Source: Saccoglossus kowalevskii (Eukaryota > Hemichordata > Enteropneusta > Harrimaniidae). Taken from it: a DNA stretch of 52,104 nt. The stretch covers positions 767,568 to 819,671 of the forward strand of contig NW_003156734.1 of NCBI RefSeq assembly GCF_000003605.2, written 5' to 3'. The first letter of the stretch is position 1. Each line of letters starts with the position of its first letter. Below, piece by piece: positions 10,101 through 20,030 of this stretch. The position numbers and the translations under genes are program-made. The notes under the pieces are model-generated. The model saw only the letters and a list, made by a program, of their open reading frames with translations, was not told the DNA's origin and made no database searches.

Positions 10101-12467
10101 GCCTAGGTATATTTGTCTGATAAAAAAAAAGTTAACTGTGAGTCCACCTATCCTAATAAAACTGGCATTTTGTCAAATAGTTTAATTAACGCTACAATAC
10201 ATGTACATACAGGAAGGGGGTAATAGCAGGTTGCAAAATACTCGTTACTATTGTCTCAGATTAGTCATAGACTTAGAATTTTAAGCGTAAAAAATAGTGA
10301 ACCACATTTGTGTTCCCATGTGATATACTATGCAATGTCGTGTAGATTACATTGTTTCTAAACACTCCGCATGGCTGTATTTTTTTTTATTATTATTTTT
10401 TTTTTTAGCATTTTTTAGCAAACTAAAGTCAAGTTCAGTGATAGTTTGTTTGAGTTTGAGTGGTGAAGATTCTGTGTACTTTAGTTGATTGCTCTTGATA
10501 AAACAAATATTATATCACTTTTAACTGGAGATGTGCTTTCAATATTGAAGTATGATATTGAATAATTAAAAAGTCTTTGTGAAGCATGTATCAATTTGAT
10601 AACACAACACTCAGCGTTGTGATATATTTGTGTACTCGAAAAACTCAGACTGGGAACACTGCCAGTATTCAACAGATGAAACTGAAATACACTTCAAATA
10701 GTTATTTATATATTTTTTTTTAATTAATATATGACAAATCATTGCGGGGAAAATCGGGACAAACTCGATACAAGGGGAATAGGAAATGATATACAGCTGG
10801 CTAAAAAGATCAGTAATATCAAAACAAATTGTGGAGAATTGGTATTTAGTTAATAGCTTATTTGTTTATAGGGAAGTATATATTGGTAACAGGAGAATGG
10901 AGAGTGCAATGTCGTCGCTGTTCGCAATGCACAAGAAATGCAGCAGCTGTAGGGATACATGTTTATTTAGCTTTTAACACCAATGAATCAGCGCGGATTA
11001 TCAAATACAACTTTACAAAAGATGCAATGAAAGAAACCATCATATGCTGTGTTGAACAAACAGCAATATCACAGACGGAGAAATATTAAATCCACGATTG
11101 TTATTTTTCACTTCACAGATGGTGAAACCATTATTTCCATTTTAATACTCATTCACGAATTGAGAAGTTGGCAGCAGATGCAAAGGTTTTCATATCTCCA
11201 TCATTGTTGAATGCTGACACCTACAATGAACTGAGTACACATAATTCTGTATATTTTTATGCCAGCTTTCAAGTGGATTTTAAAAGCATTTTCCAATCCC
11301 TCGTGAAAGTATGTTGGTGTTTCAATTGTGTCGGTGATAGCTTCACAATTATACAGTCATACAATAATGCTTTCTATCCTAGCAATCATTAATTGCAAGC
11401 AACCATTCAATTATTTCTTTGGGGGAAGTGGGTTATGGAAACTACCTTAATTGCTCAATCATAAATGAGTCTCTTACATAAGCACAAATAAATCATTAAA
11501 ATATGACTTAATATTCACACTTTATTTTCGTTTGAAATTAATTCTCGCTGAAGGAATGATTTGGTGAAAAGAAAATCCACCGAAAATACCTTTTTTCCTA
11601 TATATTACATTCAACTTTTCAAAAATCAGTGAAAATAAGTTCCATACAAAACACCAAAAAGGTGTTTTCGGCGAAAATTAATTCCAGCTAAAGTATTTTA
11701 CAGTAGTTCATAAAACGCTGTATGGACGTGTTCGAATATGTTACAGAAGCGTTCAAATTTCTTCCTTATTTGGAAAATGTGCCACATTTGAACAGTTTTC
11801 ATTGTTTACATCGGACGCAGAAGCGACATAGCGTGTGACGAATCCTGTCACTGAACGCAAAGGTTGGCACAGCGCAAAACATTTTTCTTTACCATTTTGG
11901 GTTGCTATCTCTCAATAAATCATTATTAAAAGCAGAAAAAGGTGTATATATCATTACCACAAAATGCTAAAAAGTATGTGCACTCAGGCAGTACGAAAAC
12001 ACGCCGACCTACGCTACGCATCAACATTTATATAAGAGCACGTGTTACTAATAGAGCAATACACTACCACTACACATTACCATTCATCATGATTAAAACA
12101 CCACACGCGAAACATGAAAAATTTCACACACAGAGCATATTTTTCATATCACAAGTTATGAAATTATGATCAACTAAAACTTGAGTGAAGGTTAGAAAGC
12201 AGTGGAACAAAAAGAAAAAAAACGACCTTACCCTTTAATTGACATTGACATTGGCGGTGGTGTAGGACATCTATGAATGGAGTTTGTATAAAAATTATCC
12301 ATTTGAATATCTGTTTGCGTTGATACACTGCATGTTGTTGATTCTCTACTTTTTAATTTCGTCCGAGACGTTCTTCTTAAAACTTGCACAATAATTGGTT
12401 CAGAAGCATTCCTGAACGCTTCAACTGCTTCTTCGTGAGACGCTCTTGACAGATCCTTGCCGTTGAC
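1013..12467 (-). CDS. PDZRN3/PDZRN4-like E3 ubiquitin ligase, internal part (six exons, 250 codons)
   Basis: Six exons on the minus strand (12232-12467, 9617-9752, 9383-9481, 6879-6941, 4079-4177, 1013-1129) join in one frame without a stop, total 750 nt, and all have GT-AG boundaries. Joined residues 1-33 are the end of a PDZ domain, 34-124 a linker with a TQT motif and an acidic stretch, about 125-208 a full second PDZ domain, and 212-250 a conserved acidic segment containing LDDLHMDML. Domain order and wording match vertebrate PDZRN3/LNX3 as I remember it. Family members are RING E3 ligases acting at the cytoplasmic face of membranes and junctions; vertebrate PDZRN3 acts on MuSK and in Wnt signalling. 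RING, zinc fingers and the PDZ1 start are missing here, as are the C-terminal region and its PDZ-ligand tail, because the window cuts the gene. The ortholog subtype (3 or 4) cannot be told; invertebrates may have one pro-ortholog. Confidence 0.93.
1130..4078 (-). other. PDZRN intron, 2.9 kb
   Basis: Lies between the 4079-4177 and 1013-1129 exons. Apart from the 44-bp minisatellite near 3168-3520 it is AT-rich unique sequence with short homopolymers. The reading frames here are short and have no protein-like character. Confidence 0.85.
3168..3520. repeat. 44-bp minisatellite, about eight copies
   Basis: CCATGGTTACTCAGTGACATG-type units start at 3168, 3212, 3256, 3300, 3344, 3388, 3432 and 3476, exactly 44 bp apart. 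The units differ by a few substitutions and the array decays after 3520. It lies in the intron next to the exon that ends PDZ2. Confidence 0.93.
4079..4177 (-). CDS. PDZRN-like exon: end of PDZ2
   Basis: This 99-nt exon has 33 codons (residues 179-211) and is phase 0 at both ends. It starts [16 protein letters not shown], the strand and alpha-B helix of PDZ2, and ends with the last strand and CRPQLQ. The first residue of alpha-B is Lys187, where class I PDZ domains have His, and the turn before the helix is two residues shorter than in PDZ1. Vertebrate PDZRN3 PDZ2 has Arg at the same place as I recall, so a non-canonical pocket is a family trait. Acceptor: TTTGACTCACAG. Donor: GTAAAT. Confidence 0.95.
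4178..6878 (-). other. PDZRN intron within PDZ2, 2.7 kb
   Basis: Separates the 63-nt middle exon of PDZ2 from its last exon. It contains the 20/80-bp minisatellite. The rest (5285-6878) is AT-rich with poly-T runs and no recognisable gene. Confidence 0.85.
4600..5285. repeat. 20-bp minisatellite in 80-bp higher-order units
   Basis: The base unit is about 20 bp of the type AGTGGGATAAGCAGGGTGGG. The variant AGTGGGAAAAT recurs so that AAATCTA/AAATGTA lies at 4681, 4761, 4841, 4921 and 5001, exactly 80 bp apart, so four units were amplified together. The left and right ends (to about 5285) are more diverged single units. The plus strand is strongly purine-rich, so the gene transcript here is CU-rich. 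The reading frames across it are repeat artefacts. Confidence 0.95.
6879..6941 (-). CDS. PDZRN-like exon: middle of PDZ2 (63 nt)
   Basis: This small exon of 21 codons (residues 158-178) is phase 0 at both ends. It reads [20 protein letters not shown] plus Q, the PDZ segment spanning helix alpha-A and the strand before N-G. The G-R-I-R-E-G-D core is the classic PDZ signature at this place. The acceptor is TTATTTTCAG and the donor GTAATT, a weaker donor than its neighbours. A naive gene finder could easily miss the exon: an unrelated 143-codon plus-strand reading frame covers the same place. Confidence 0.95.
6942..9382 (-). other. PDZRN intron within PDZ2, 2.4 kb
   Basis: Separates the first and middle exons of PDZ2. 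It contains decayed tandem duplications at 7609-7830. Elsewhere AT-rich unique sequence with poly-A/T runs, for example near 9033-9055. Confidence 0.85.
7609..7830. repeat. Decayed tandem duplications (~45-49 bp)
   Basis: A unit with GGAGTCATATGA is present twice, at 7609 and 7658 (49 bp apart). A second motif, TTTAAGAAA followed by TATG and ATAAATRTTATA, recurs near 7716, 7760 and 7808. Divergence is high, so these are old. Confidence 0.65.
9383..9481 (-). CDS. PDZRN-like exon: start of PDZ2 (carboxylate-binding loop)
   Basis: This 99-nt exon has 33 codons (residues 125-157) and is phase 0 at both ends. It encodes the first strand and binding loop of PDZ2. The segment DKLGLTLCY holds the GLGF-type loop as K136-L137-G138-L139, followed by the acidic TDDEEE turn and GIFVSE of the next strand. 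The same DKLGLTVCYRTDDE wording is characteristic of PDZ2 in vertebrate PDZRN3/4, and this is the strongest single piece of evidence for the family. Acceptor: pyrimidines then GTAG. Donor: GTAAAT. Confidence 0.96.
9482..9616 (-). other. Short PDZRN intron, 135 bp
   Basis: Donor GTAAGA next to 9617 and acceptor with a TTATTGTCTCTGTAG tract at 9482. The only compact intron of the gene in this window. Confidence 0.93.
9617..9752 (-). CDS. PDZRN-like exon: acidic inter-PDZ linker
   Basis: This 136-nt exon gives one base to codon 79, then 45 codons (residues 80-124). It is rich in Asp, Glu, Leu and Tyr (for example [15 protein letters not shown] and the ending GYEMEYE) and has no domain fold that I recognise. 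An acidic linker of similar character lies between the PDZ domains of vertebrate PDZRN3. The acceptor is a strong pyrimidine tract ending in CAG, and the donor is GTAAGA. Only 135 bp of intron separates it from the next exon, by far the shortest intron in the window. Low sequence conservation is expected; the assignment rests mainly on the frame joining exactly on both sides. Confidence 0.9.
9799..9821. repeat. TTTAC microsatellite
   Basis: Four to five consecutive TTTAC units inside the PDZRN intron. Confidence 0.9.
11508..11706 (-). mobile_element. MITE copy 1 (TACTGTAGAATACTTTATTTTCGC family)
   Basis: In reverse orientation this stretch aligns along most of its length with the element at 19152-19369. 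Shared features are a CTGTAAAATACTTTA end, TTTTGTATGGAACTTATTTTC, ATATAGGAAAAAA, GGATTTTCTTTTCAC and an end with CGAAAATAAAGT. Its terminal repeats are more degraded. It is non-coding. Confidence 0.8.
12232..12467 (-). CDS. PDZRN-like exon: second half of PDZ1 and linker with TQT motif
   Basis: This 236-nt exon encodes joined residues 1-78 plus two bases of codon 79. It opens with [18 protein letters not shown], the strand and alpha-B helix of a PDZ domain, and continues through [10 protein letters not shown], the last strand. His11 sits at the first position of helix alpha-B, the residue that selects class I (S/T-x-hydrophobic) ligands. The linker carries T50-Q51-T52-D53, then a proline-rich PTPPPMS stretch. 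The acceptor is a pyrimidine tract ending AAAAG at 12468, and an in-frame TAA lies just upstream, so the exon cannot extend further. The donor is GTAAGG (12226-12231). The exon ends in GG, which makes a Gly codon with the first A of the next exon. Confidence 0.94.
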
Positions 12468-15400
12468 CTTTTAAAAAAAGGGAAAATAACAAAAAAATTA
12501 AATTATTTGTGTTTGTGACGTCATATTAGCAATATCAAATCATGCACTCACAAAATACCTCAGATTCCGCATCCAGTGGAAACATACAACAGTGGTTTTG
12601 ACTTTAGCTTGCCATGACATGTAACAACTCTGACTTGTACCACCCATACAGTCCTTCATTCATACACTTTATATACAAACTTATTTATAGAATAACTCCC
12701 ATATGAGAACATGGAAAATATCAAGAAGATGCTTTTTTTGGCATAATATTTTACTGTTTATAGTCTAAAATATTGAATATGATATGCGATGTATTAAACA
12801 TTTAAATCTAGAAGTGTAGTAGTGTTAAGCCTAATCTCAGAGTAATTGGGCACACTGGATTTAAGTTGGAAAGCAAAAATAAAGTAAACGACAACTAGTA
12901 CAATGTCCACTGATTCCATAGTATTATTCCTGAAGTACAAGTTTATGGAAGTAAGCAGGAAAGCCCCATACAAATGACATACGCACTGACATTTCAAATT
13001 AAATGACTTATATATGTAGTCACTGAGAAAATAAAGGTATTTTACTAATATAACCATAGCCTAGGACATAATAATTGTTGGGAAACTGAATTAAATGCAT
13101 GCACATCCAAAAAAAATGGGATGAGACTGATTTCATAAGCATGGAGTAATCATTGTAAGCATCCAGTTGAGTGGAGTTTGCAATGTAAAAATTGTCCTTA
13201 ATACCAAAACACATTGGTATAGAACAAATTACAAGGAATTTAATTGACTCAAATCTCCTGCTCCAAATACCTGAACGATGAGTGCCACTTTTACAGCACA
13301 AGTTGACGATTTCGTCACACATCGTGATTACAGTGTGAAGACTAGTTTTATCTCACAAGGAGGCAACAACACATCAAGACAAAATACCGGTAAGTGAAGT
13401 GAAATGTCTTTTCTTAATGATTCACCTCAACACCGGGGGAATCTTTAACGAAGACTTGTTGCTGGCAGTTACCTCATTGTTATTTACCGCACAAATATAT
13501 GAAAATGGCGGCCAGGGGCTGAGGCAGCAGCTGCCAAACTGTGGTTTCAAGAGTTGTATAAACTGCATTTATAATTGGAAACCTTTCTTTGAAAAGGTAC
13601 ACATAGCTGGCAGAAATAACCGGCAAACGCTTTCTTTTAAAAACCCGATGAACTTGAGAGATAGTTGTTTTAATCATTTCACATTTACTCATACATGTAC
13701 AATGCGAATTGAATAGCTGTTTGTTTGGTGAAAAAAAAAAAAAAAGGTGGTGATCTAAATAGAAATGGCAGCATCTTCTATATGAGATCCCGATGGGAAT
13801 TGTGCGGCAATAACCTATAGGCAGTTTTGCCATATGAAAACTGAGAACAGGATTTATGATTGCAAATACCCATCAGAATAAAATCACATTACAGTTCACA
13901 TGTATTAATAGTGCCTCAAGCAAGTTTAGTCACATGACTACTAATGCATCTGTGATTATGAAGCCCGCTGAGAATGATGACATTCTTGTCTTGTTTTAAC
14001 GCTAGACAATCGCTATCTTACAATATACTTACACGTTATTGTTTTAAGTTACAGAATAAAGATATTATTATAGAATAGATTTTGAATATGTTTAAGCTAT
14101 TAGACAATTTACACCGAATGAACGTAGCTCTGAGTGCCAGTGCATGTCTCGAACATCTAATTTGTCAACTATTCAGTCATTTTGGTTGAATTTCTGAATT
14201 CAGTTATATCTCATATTCTTCTAACCATGCCATTAAAAAAAAAAATTGGCGATGTTGTTTTGCCTATTAGTTATGTAAATCAAATACAGGGTATAGATGG
14301 GTACTTCTGAGGAACACAGGACAGGACTCCCTAGGCAGAATCTTAAATTGAGAAAAATGTTCCTCAAGTTACTGATATTTCCCAAGATTGATGCCTTTAT
14401 GTTCACAAAAACATTTTATTTTATTTCCTAAGACAGTTATTCTATCATGTAAGAAAACAATATTTGCTTCAAGCTATATGCCACTATAGGTTCTCTCTAC
14501 AAATGTAACTCAGTCAAACCAATAAAGTCCATCCTGCATCTCGAAATAACATCCTTTACTTACTCATTTAAGATCATCAGGAATTCCAGATGATTTCTTA
14601 AAATGACATGTGGAATTCCTCTGCAATTTCAAAATATTTTTATGAGTTTGAGGGACAGAAATCATTTATTTTATTATCTTAAATGTGAACAATCATATTT
14701 ACAAGAACAAATTTATAATTCACTGTTTAGAATCTGTAATTGTCAGTAACCATGGCAACTACAGTGTAAGTACTACCCAACAAGATATGTGAGGAGCATA
14801 CGATAGAAGAAACATTTGTTGCTCTTATCCTGCAGAGAATACAAAACAAGGTTTCCAACACAATGACGCAGTCTATACAACGCGACTCCACACTACAAAA
14901 TCGCGTTCAAGAAGCTAAATTATCAATGTGTTGTTTTTTTCTGTACTTGATATATGATATTGCTTTCAATTTATTCCATCATCTATCTTAATATTAAAAA
15001 AAAAAAAATTAAAAATAAACAAGATTACAACGGCTTTTCAATAACTAACAACTCAGGTGTGTCAAATATCATTGTGGAGATGATATTCAGGCCAACAATT
15101 TCTAATTCCCTGTTTTTCCACTTGGCAGAACCCATTGATAGACGTATAATGATGCCGAAAATGCATTCTGGAAACCCTGTCAGCTACAATCAACTTTCTA
15201 GCAAATCACGAGGAACTCACAAGTCGGTGTCAATGTTTTGTATTTATACAACGAGAAGACAAGCAATTCCACATACACTTCAAATTTTCAAACCAGCCGT
15301 ACCGGATCTAGTCCTTGACGACTAACAAGACATGCTGATGATTACATTATCTTTTCCACGTTTTTGGTTTTAAATTCTCACATTTGACATTTTGAAATCC

Positions 15401-18400
15401 ACACCACTGTCAATACAAAGGGTAATTTTACGAGCTAGTGTGATTATTATATTTCTAACATGAAAGGTATATATTGAGATTTTAATCATCAATAATGAAA
15501 GTTGATTTGCAGACATCGAATTACAACCGTCCCTGAATAAATTAGCAAGTATCATTTGAACTGCATATCCTGCAGTAGGGCCTACACAAAGGTATATATT
15601 ACTTAATATTTTTCCTTTTTTCCTATTAACCATATGAATAACGAACGCAGTATGTACACAAGAAAATGAGATGAAAGGAATGGAATGAATATGTACCGAG
15701 CTACACTCAATAAAAGCATATGACGGGAAATTTACACAGCACAGGAAGTACACACATCATGACTTAAAGCACTAAAATGAACTACATCTCAAAATCAGTC
15801 ACATCACACTATTTGACACTACGTGAATACACACGGAAATGACAATACAGTACAACGTCGATGAAAATATAACGCATAAAAAAAATATCAGCTTAAAAGT
15901 GGCTTTTAGTCATTGTTGCTCAATTTTACACCAGAAATTTATTTAATCAAAACTGTATTTTCACAAATCTGGCTCCTTGACCCACAGATGCGAGATAAAA
16001 GAAGACGCCGACACCTAATAGAGTGGATTTCCTGACCGGCATTATTCTCAGTTCAGTACTAGGCATTTCGCTCTGCATATTTTAACAAGGTTGAATGAAA
16101 ACACATTTATTAGCGCCATTCCAACCTATTTAAATTTCCATATTACTGCAAGTACAAATAAAAATGTGTAATTAATGACCTCCCAAAAAAAATCAATAGT
16201 TATATGTTATGAAATTCTACATATTTCAAAACCATACTGGGGTTTGCGGTATCAGTGCAGTTCAATCGGTATAACTAGAAGGGTAGCTTATGGCACCCGG
16301 TGTTAAATACAGAAACCATTAGATAAACTACGTATTTAAGTAATAAATCAGAGTCATCTGTGTCAGGGAAAGCCTTTTAGAGGCAGAAAAAAAGGAAAAT
16401 TGTAATAAAATGATCCTAGTTTTCAATTATGATGGATTCAGGAGTCTATTTTATACCCCATGAATTAAAAAACAAAAGCTCATCTTTTAAGCTTATAATG
16501 GCGTAACAATTGAACATAAATCATTACAGTAGTTAATTGTTATTTTATGTAAATCAAAAATACTAAAAAAAGTTATGCATCGTCATAGTTACTGCATATT
16601 TTTTTTATTGAGAATTGAATACCGTGTGCCTCCTTCCTCCAAACAGGGTAAATCTTGATTTTGTCTTTTCCTGTATATTAACAGGAACTAATATTGGAAA
16701 TAATTCCCAAATAGCGTGTCCATAATAGAGCTTTATGCTGAAACTGGACATGATTGGGTCGTTGGGTTCTATCCATATGAAAGCTTGGGTTGGTTCTGAT
16801 CCGTTGTTTGAAGAACAAATTTGCCAAACATAATAGCAGATTGCATGTAAACTGGACTTATTCAGAGGCCTCTGTCGACCATCAGCTGATGTTAGTGCTG
16901 AATTGCAAAGGGGAAAATATATTCTGGGTGAACTAGTAGAAAAGGTAGTAAAGATGTCAAAAATAAAAGCAATTTTGGGATGTTTGTGGTTCATCTATTT
17001 TATTTCTAAAATTTCTCCTTGTATTTTTTTCATACACTTAGGTTTCCATGCATGTGCATTTTATTATCACAGATTGTTTTGAGAGCATAAATCCCTGAAT
17101 ATTTAGTATTTCAAAAAGATTGTAATATTAATAAAAATGTTTCAATGAAATAAAAAAAAAAAACGAGGCTGAAAAAATTAATGGGTATACGCATGTATAT
17201 AGATGTGACATGAAACATTGAGATTTTTTATGAAAAAATTCATCAACTGAGGTGTGATTTTGGCTAAAACTGAACGTCAACTCAGGGATTAACACCTTTT
17301 TCGGCAAATGCTTGAAACTCATATGAACGTGGTGGCTACTGTTCCTTTGCCAGTTGATTGGGGTCAAATGTCACATTATTGATTGGATAAACATTTTAAT
17401 GTCAAGTAATACTCAACAAATAACAAGTAACCTAAGGGGTCACATTTAATTATTAAATTAACCTAGGGGGTCCATCAACTGTATTCAAATTCATGGTTAC
17501 ATATTATTGATCTGATTTAATCATTGAGAAAAAAATTGTTAAACTTCAAGTTCAAATTCATTAACTTATATATCACAAAGTGTTTGAATTCTGTGCATTA
17601 ACAAACAATGTATTTTACGCATGTTACGTATGCCCTTATGGGTCCCATATCGAACTTGATGCGGCAAGACGACCACCGCCCTTTAATATACCCCGGTAGT
17701 CGCCTTTTTATGCACCTACATACACAGGACTTATATTTGATATTAATGATTTTCACACACGCAAGAAATAAAACCACACTACTCACTTCCCCGGGCAGAT
17801 TGTAACATCATACATAATAATTATTCGCATTATTTATTTATAGTAATATCAACAACTTATCGAAATTTTACTTGAAGCAAAATGATAAAATATTGAAGTG
17901 ACACACATAAAATTTAACGAATATAAATATTGAAAAATAGAACTTGGTTCAAAATGCACTTCCTCTGGTTCTCCACACTGAGACTATTAGATACCCCCAT
18001 GCCGAGCCCTGTCTTTCCCATCTCTAAATTGAGATCACCCCTTGTCTACAAAATACCCCCTTAAAGCAACTCCCCTGTAATGTAGTTTTCACGTTTACCC
18101 TAGAAAATGGATGTCATAATTTCTTTCTCGCCGAAAAGCTTTAATAATTCCAAATACATGATTTTTTTTTTAAAAAACACCATAATCTTACACTTTATCA
18201 CAGTGTTTTCCCCTAAGCTACCAGTAAGCTTCATCTTTGCAGCGTCTTTCCATCTCTATACTGGGAATTTATTCGTTCAGTCACATTATTTTTTGTTTTG
18301 CCCCAGGCTACCTTATAACACAAGCTACATTACAGCGCCAATGTGCTCTCAACTATCTTCTTTTTACACAGAGTTCAAATAAAATGATAGTGCGTTTGTG

Positions 18401-19151
18401 AGTCGGCAATTTTCTTCTTACTCGCAGCAAAATAAAAAATCACGCTTGCCGGGCATCTTCGCTGTCTTTGATCCAATGTGACTTAGTAAATGCAGCGTTT
18501 TTCGTTGAATTCAAATCGGCATGTATAAGCATGGCAAACAATCATAACGAGTCTCTAAAGACGATGAATGCAAAAGCGGTAGAGCGGCATTTTTCCGATA
18601 GAATAGCTGATTAGCTTCACGGTGTCTTTCTGTGATCTTTAACAAGGATAGTGTGAATAGAGGATAAAGTATTATTTACAAAACACAATAAAGAACATTT
18701 TCAGCTATCTTAACGTTATGTATCCACATATTTTGTATCGGTTTTTATTCAGCGTTACCATGAAGAAACCACCGCTACTGTGGACAAGACAGCCGACAGA
18801 AGTATCCACTCCATAACACATTAATGCGGGTGGTCTGCTTTTGCTTTCTGTTCCTGTTCCATTGTCGAAACTCAAAACTTATTAAGTTAACTAGGCAAAG
18901 AAATCCAGCAGGCTGTTATTAATGTCCTTTGGCTTGTCATTCTACTTGTGTGTTAACCCAAATCAGCTGAACACACTGAATATGAGCAGAAAAGCTTAGT
19001 CTCAAATCTATTAGGTTTTAGTAAGGGGCAACTAGTGTCCAAAATGCCATCACCTGGACGTAAACTACATTTTACACAATTCAGATTGAAGACTAAGATC
19101 AAAGTAACCGGCCATCAAGGTTAATGATCATGATAACTGCATCCTGATTTT
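12468..19151 (-). other. Giant PDZRN intron, first block
   Basis: Part of an uninterrupted minus-strand intron that starts upstream of the 12232-12467 exon. I compared it by eye with the expected PDZ1 start (GLGF loop, GIFVSKI, HDRIIE) and found no match next to a donor. Reading frames of 100-130 codons occur at 13.0-13.8, 15.0-15.8 and 16.6-17.0 kb, none with a recognisable family. A poly-A run lies near 13730 and an X-box-like palindrome at 14746-14759. Confidence 0.75.
14746..14759. promoter_or_regulatory. RFX X-box-like palindrome
   Basis: GTAACCATGGCAAC fits the RFX consensus GTNRCC-N(0-3)-RGYAAC in full, with a two-base spacer. RFX factors bind such imperfect palindromes, often in ciliary and neural genes. 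It is intronic and no promoter is evident beside it. Confidence 0.4.
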
Positions 19152-19369
19152 TAATACTGTGGAATACTTTATTTTCGCTAGAATTAATTTTCGCTGAAAA
19201 GGCTTTTTGGGCGTTTTGTATGGAATTTATTTTCTCTGATTTTTGATGAGTTTAATGTGAAATATAGGAAAAAAAGTATATTCGCTGGATTTTATTTTCA
19301 CGGAATCATCCCTTCAACGAAAATAGCGAAAATAAATTCCAAGCGAAAATAAAGTATTCTACAGTATTA
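19152..19369. mobile_element. MITE copy 2, best preserved (218 bp, inverted repeats)
   Basis: The left end TAATACTGTGGAATACTTTA and the reverse complement of the right end (TAATACTGTAGAATACTTTA) match with one difference. Pairing continues through TTTTCGCT and a second inner AATTWATTTTCGCT. A TTA/TAA-like sequence flanks both ends, which could be a short target duplication or part of the repeat. There is no coding capacity, so it would need a transposase in trans. Confidence 0.9.
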
Positions 19370-19599
19370 CAAACAACAACAAATAATTTACACTCCTCTG
19401 GTGAAACAAATTTAATATCAAACTAGAGGTACATTGAGAACATTTTTAAATTGATCAACAATTATTGATAGAGAGTATGTTTGTTACTATAGATTGTCAA
19501 AATAAAAAATGCTTTGAGTTCTCCTAATGATATCATTTATTCGGGGTTTATTTTACACCACAAAGCACTTACATTGAAAATGCAAGATAAGTATTATGG

Positions 19600-20030
19600 G
19601 ATGCTTGATTGCTCATTTTAATCTTAATGCACTATGTATTTATAATTAACACATTAGCAATTAATATAAGATTCATAATTGATCTGGCTTAATTAAAGCT
19701 GTCATTGCACCACGACAATTGTTTGACACCATTATCTTTTGTTTTCCCGTGAATAGTATTTATCTATTGTTTCCAAAAGCATACTATATTCAAAAACGAC
19801 AACTTCCTATGATTTTGAAACAGCAATTAGATAAAGATTTAATTAAATAATGATCTTGCTTTTTCTATTGCTAATACAATTAATGAGTCATTATAATTAC
19901 TTCTACTAATTTGCATATAAATATGTTCCCGGATTAGTCCCAACAACTGATTACTAATGAGCAGTGGATCAAGAATGGTCATTTGACACGCGCGTGCGGC
20001 CGAATCAAATCACGATTAGATAGCAATCAT
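19600..20030. promoter_or_regulatory. Possible enhancer: homeodomain/POU-type motif cluster
   Basis: An AT-rich patch with many TAAT-core sites (AATTAAT, TTAATTAA, ATTAATGAG), a POU octamer ATTTGCAT at 19909-19916, an ACAATTG and a TTGTTT motif. Such density resembles conserved developmental enhancers, but AT-rich DNA gives these motifs easily. Confidence 0.25.

Larger units (their letters stand above)
9753..12231 (-). other. PDZRN intron, 2.5 kb
   Basis: Between the linker exons. It holds a TTTAC repeat (about 9799-9821), a short TA run (about 9877-9891) and one MITE copy (about 11508-11706). The part at 11720-11880 has more CpG than its surroundings. The reading frames at 10.5-12.2 kb have no recognisable product. 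Confidence 0.85.

Noticed and set aside
13020-13322. Cys-containing frame MCDEIVNLCCKSGTH as a possible RING or zinc-finger exon
   Set aside because: Cys/His spacing does not fit the RING or TRAF-type fingers of PDZRN, and the adjacent donor-like GTATTTGG is poor.
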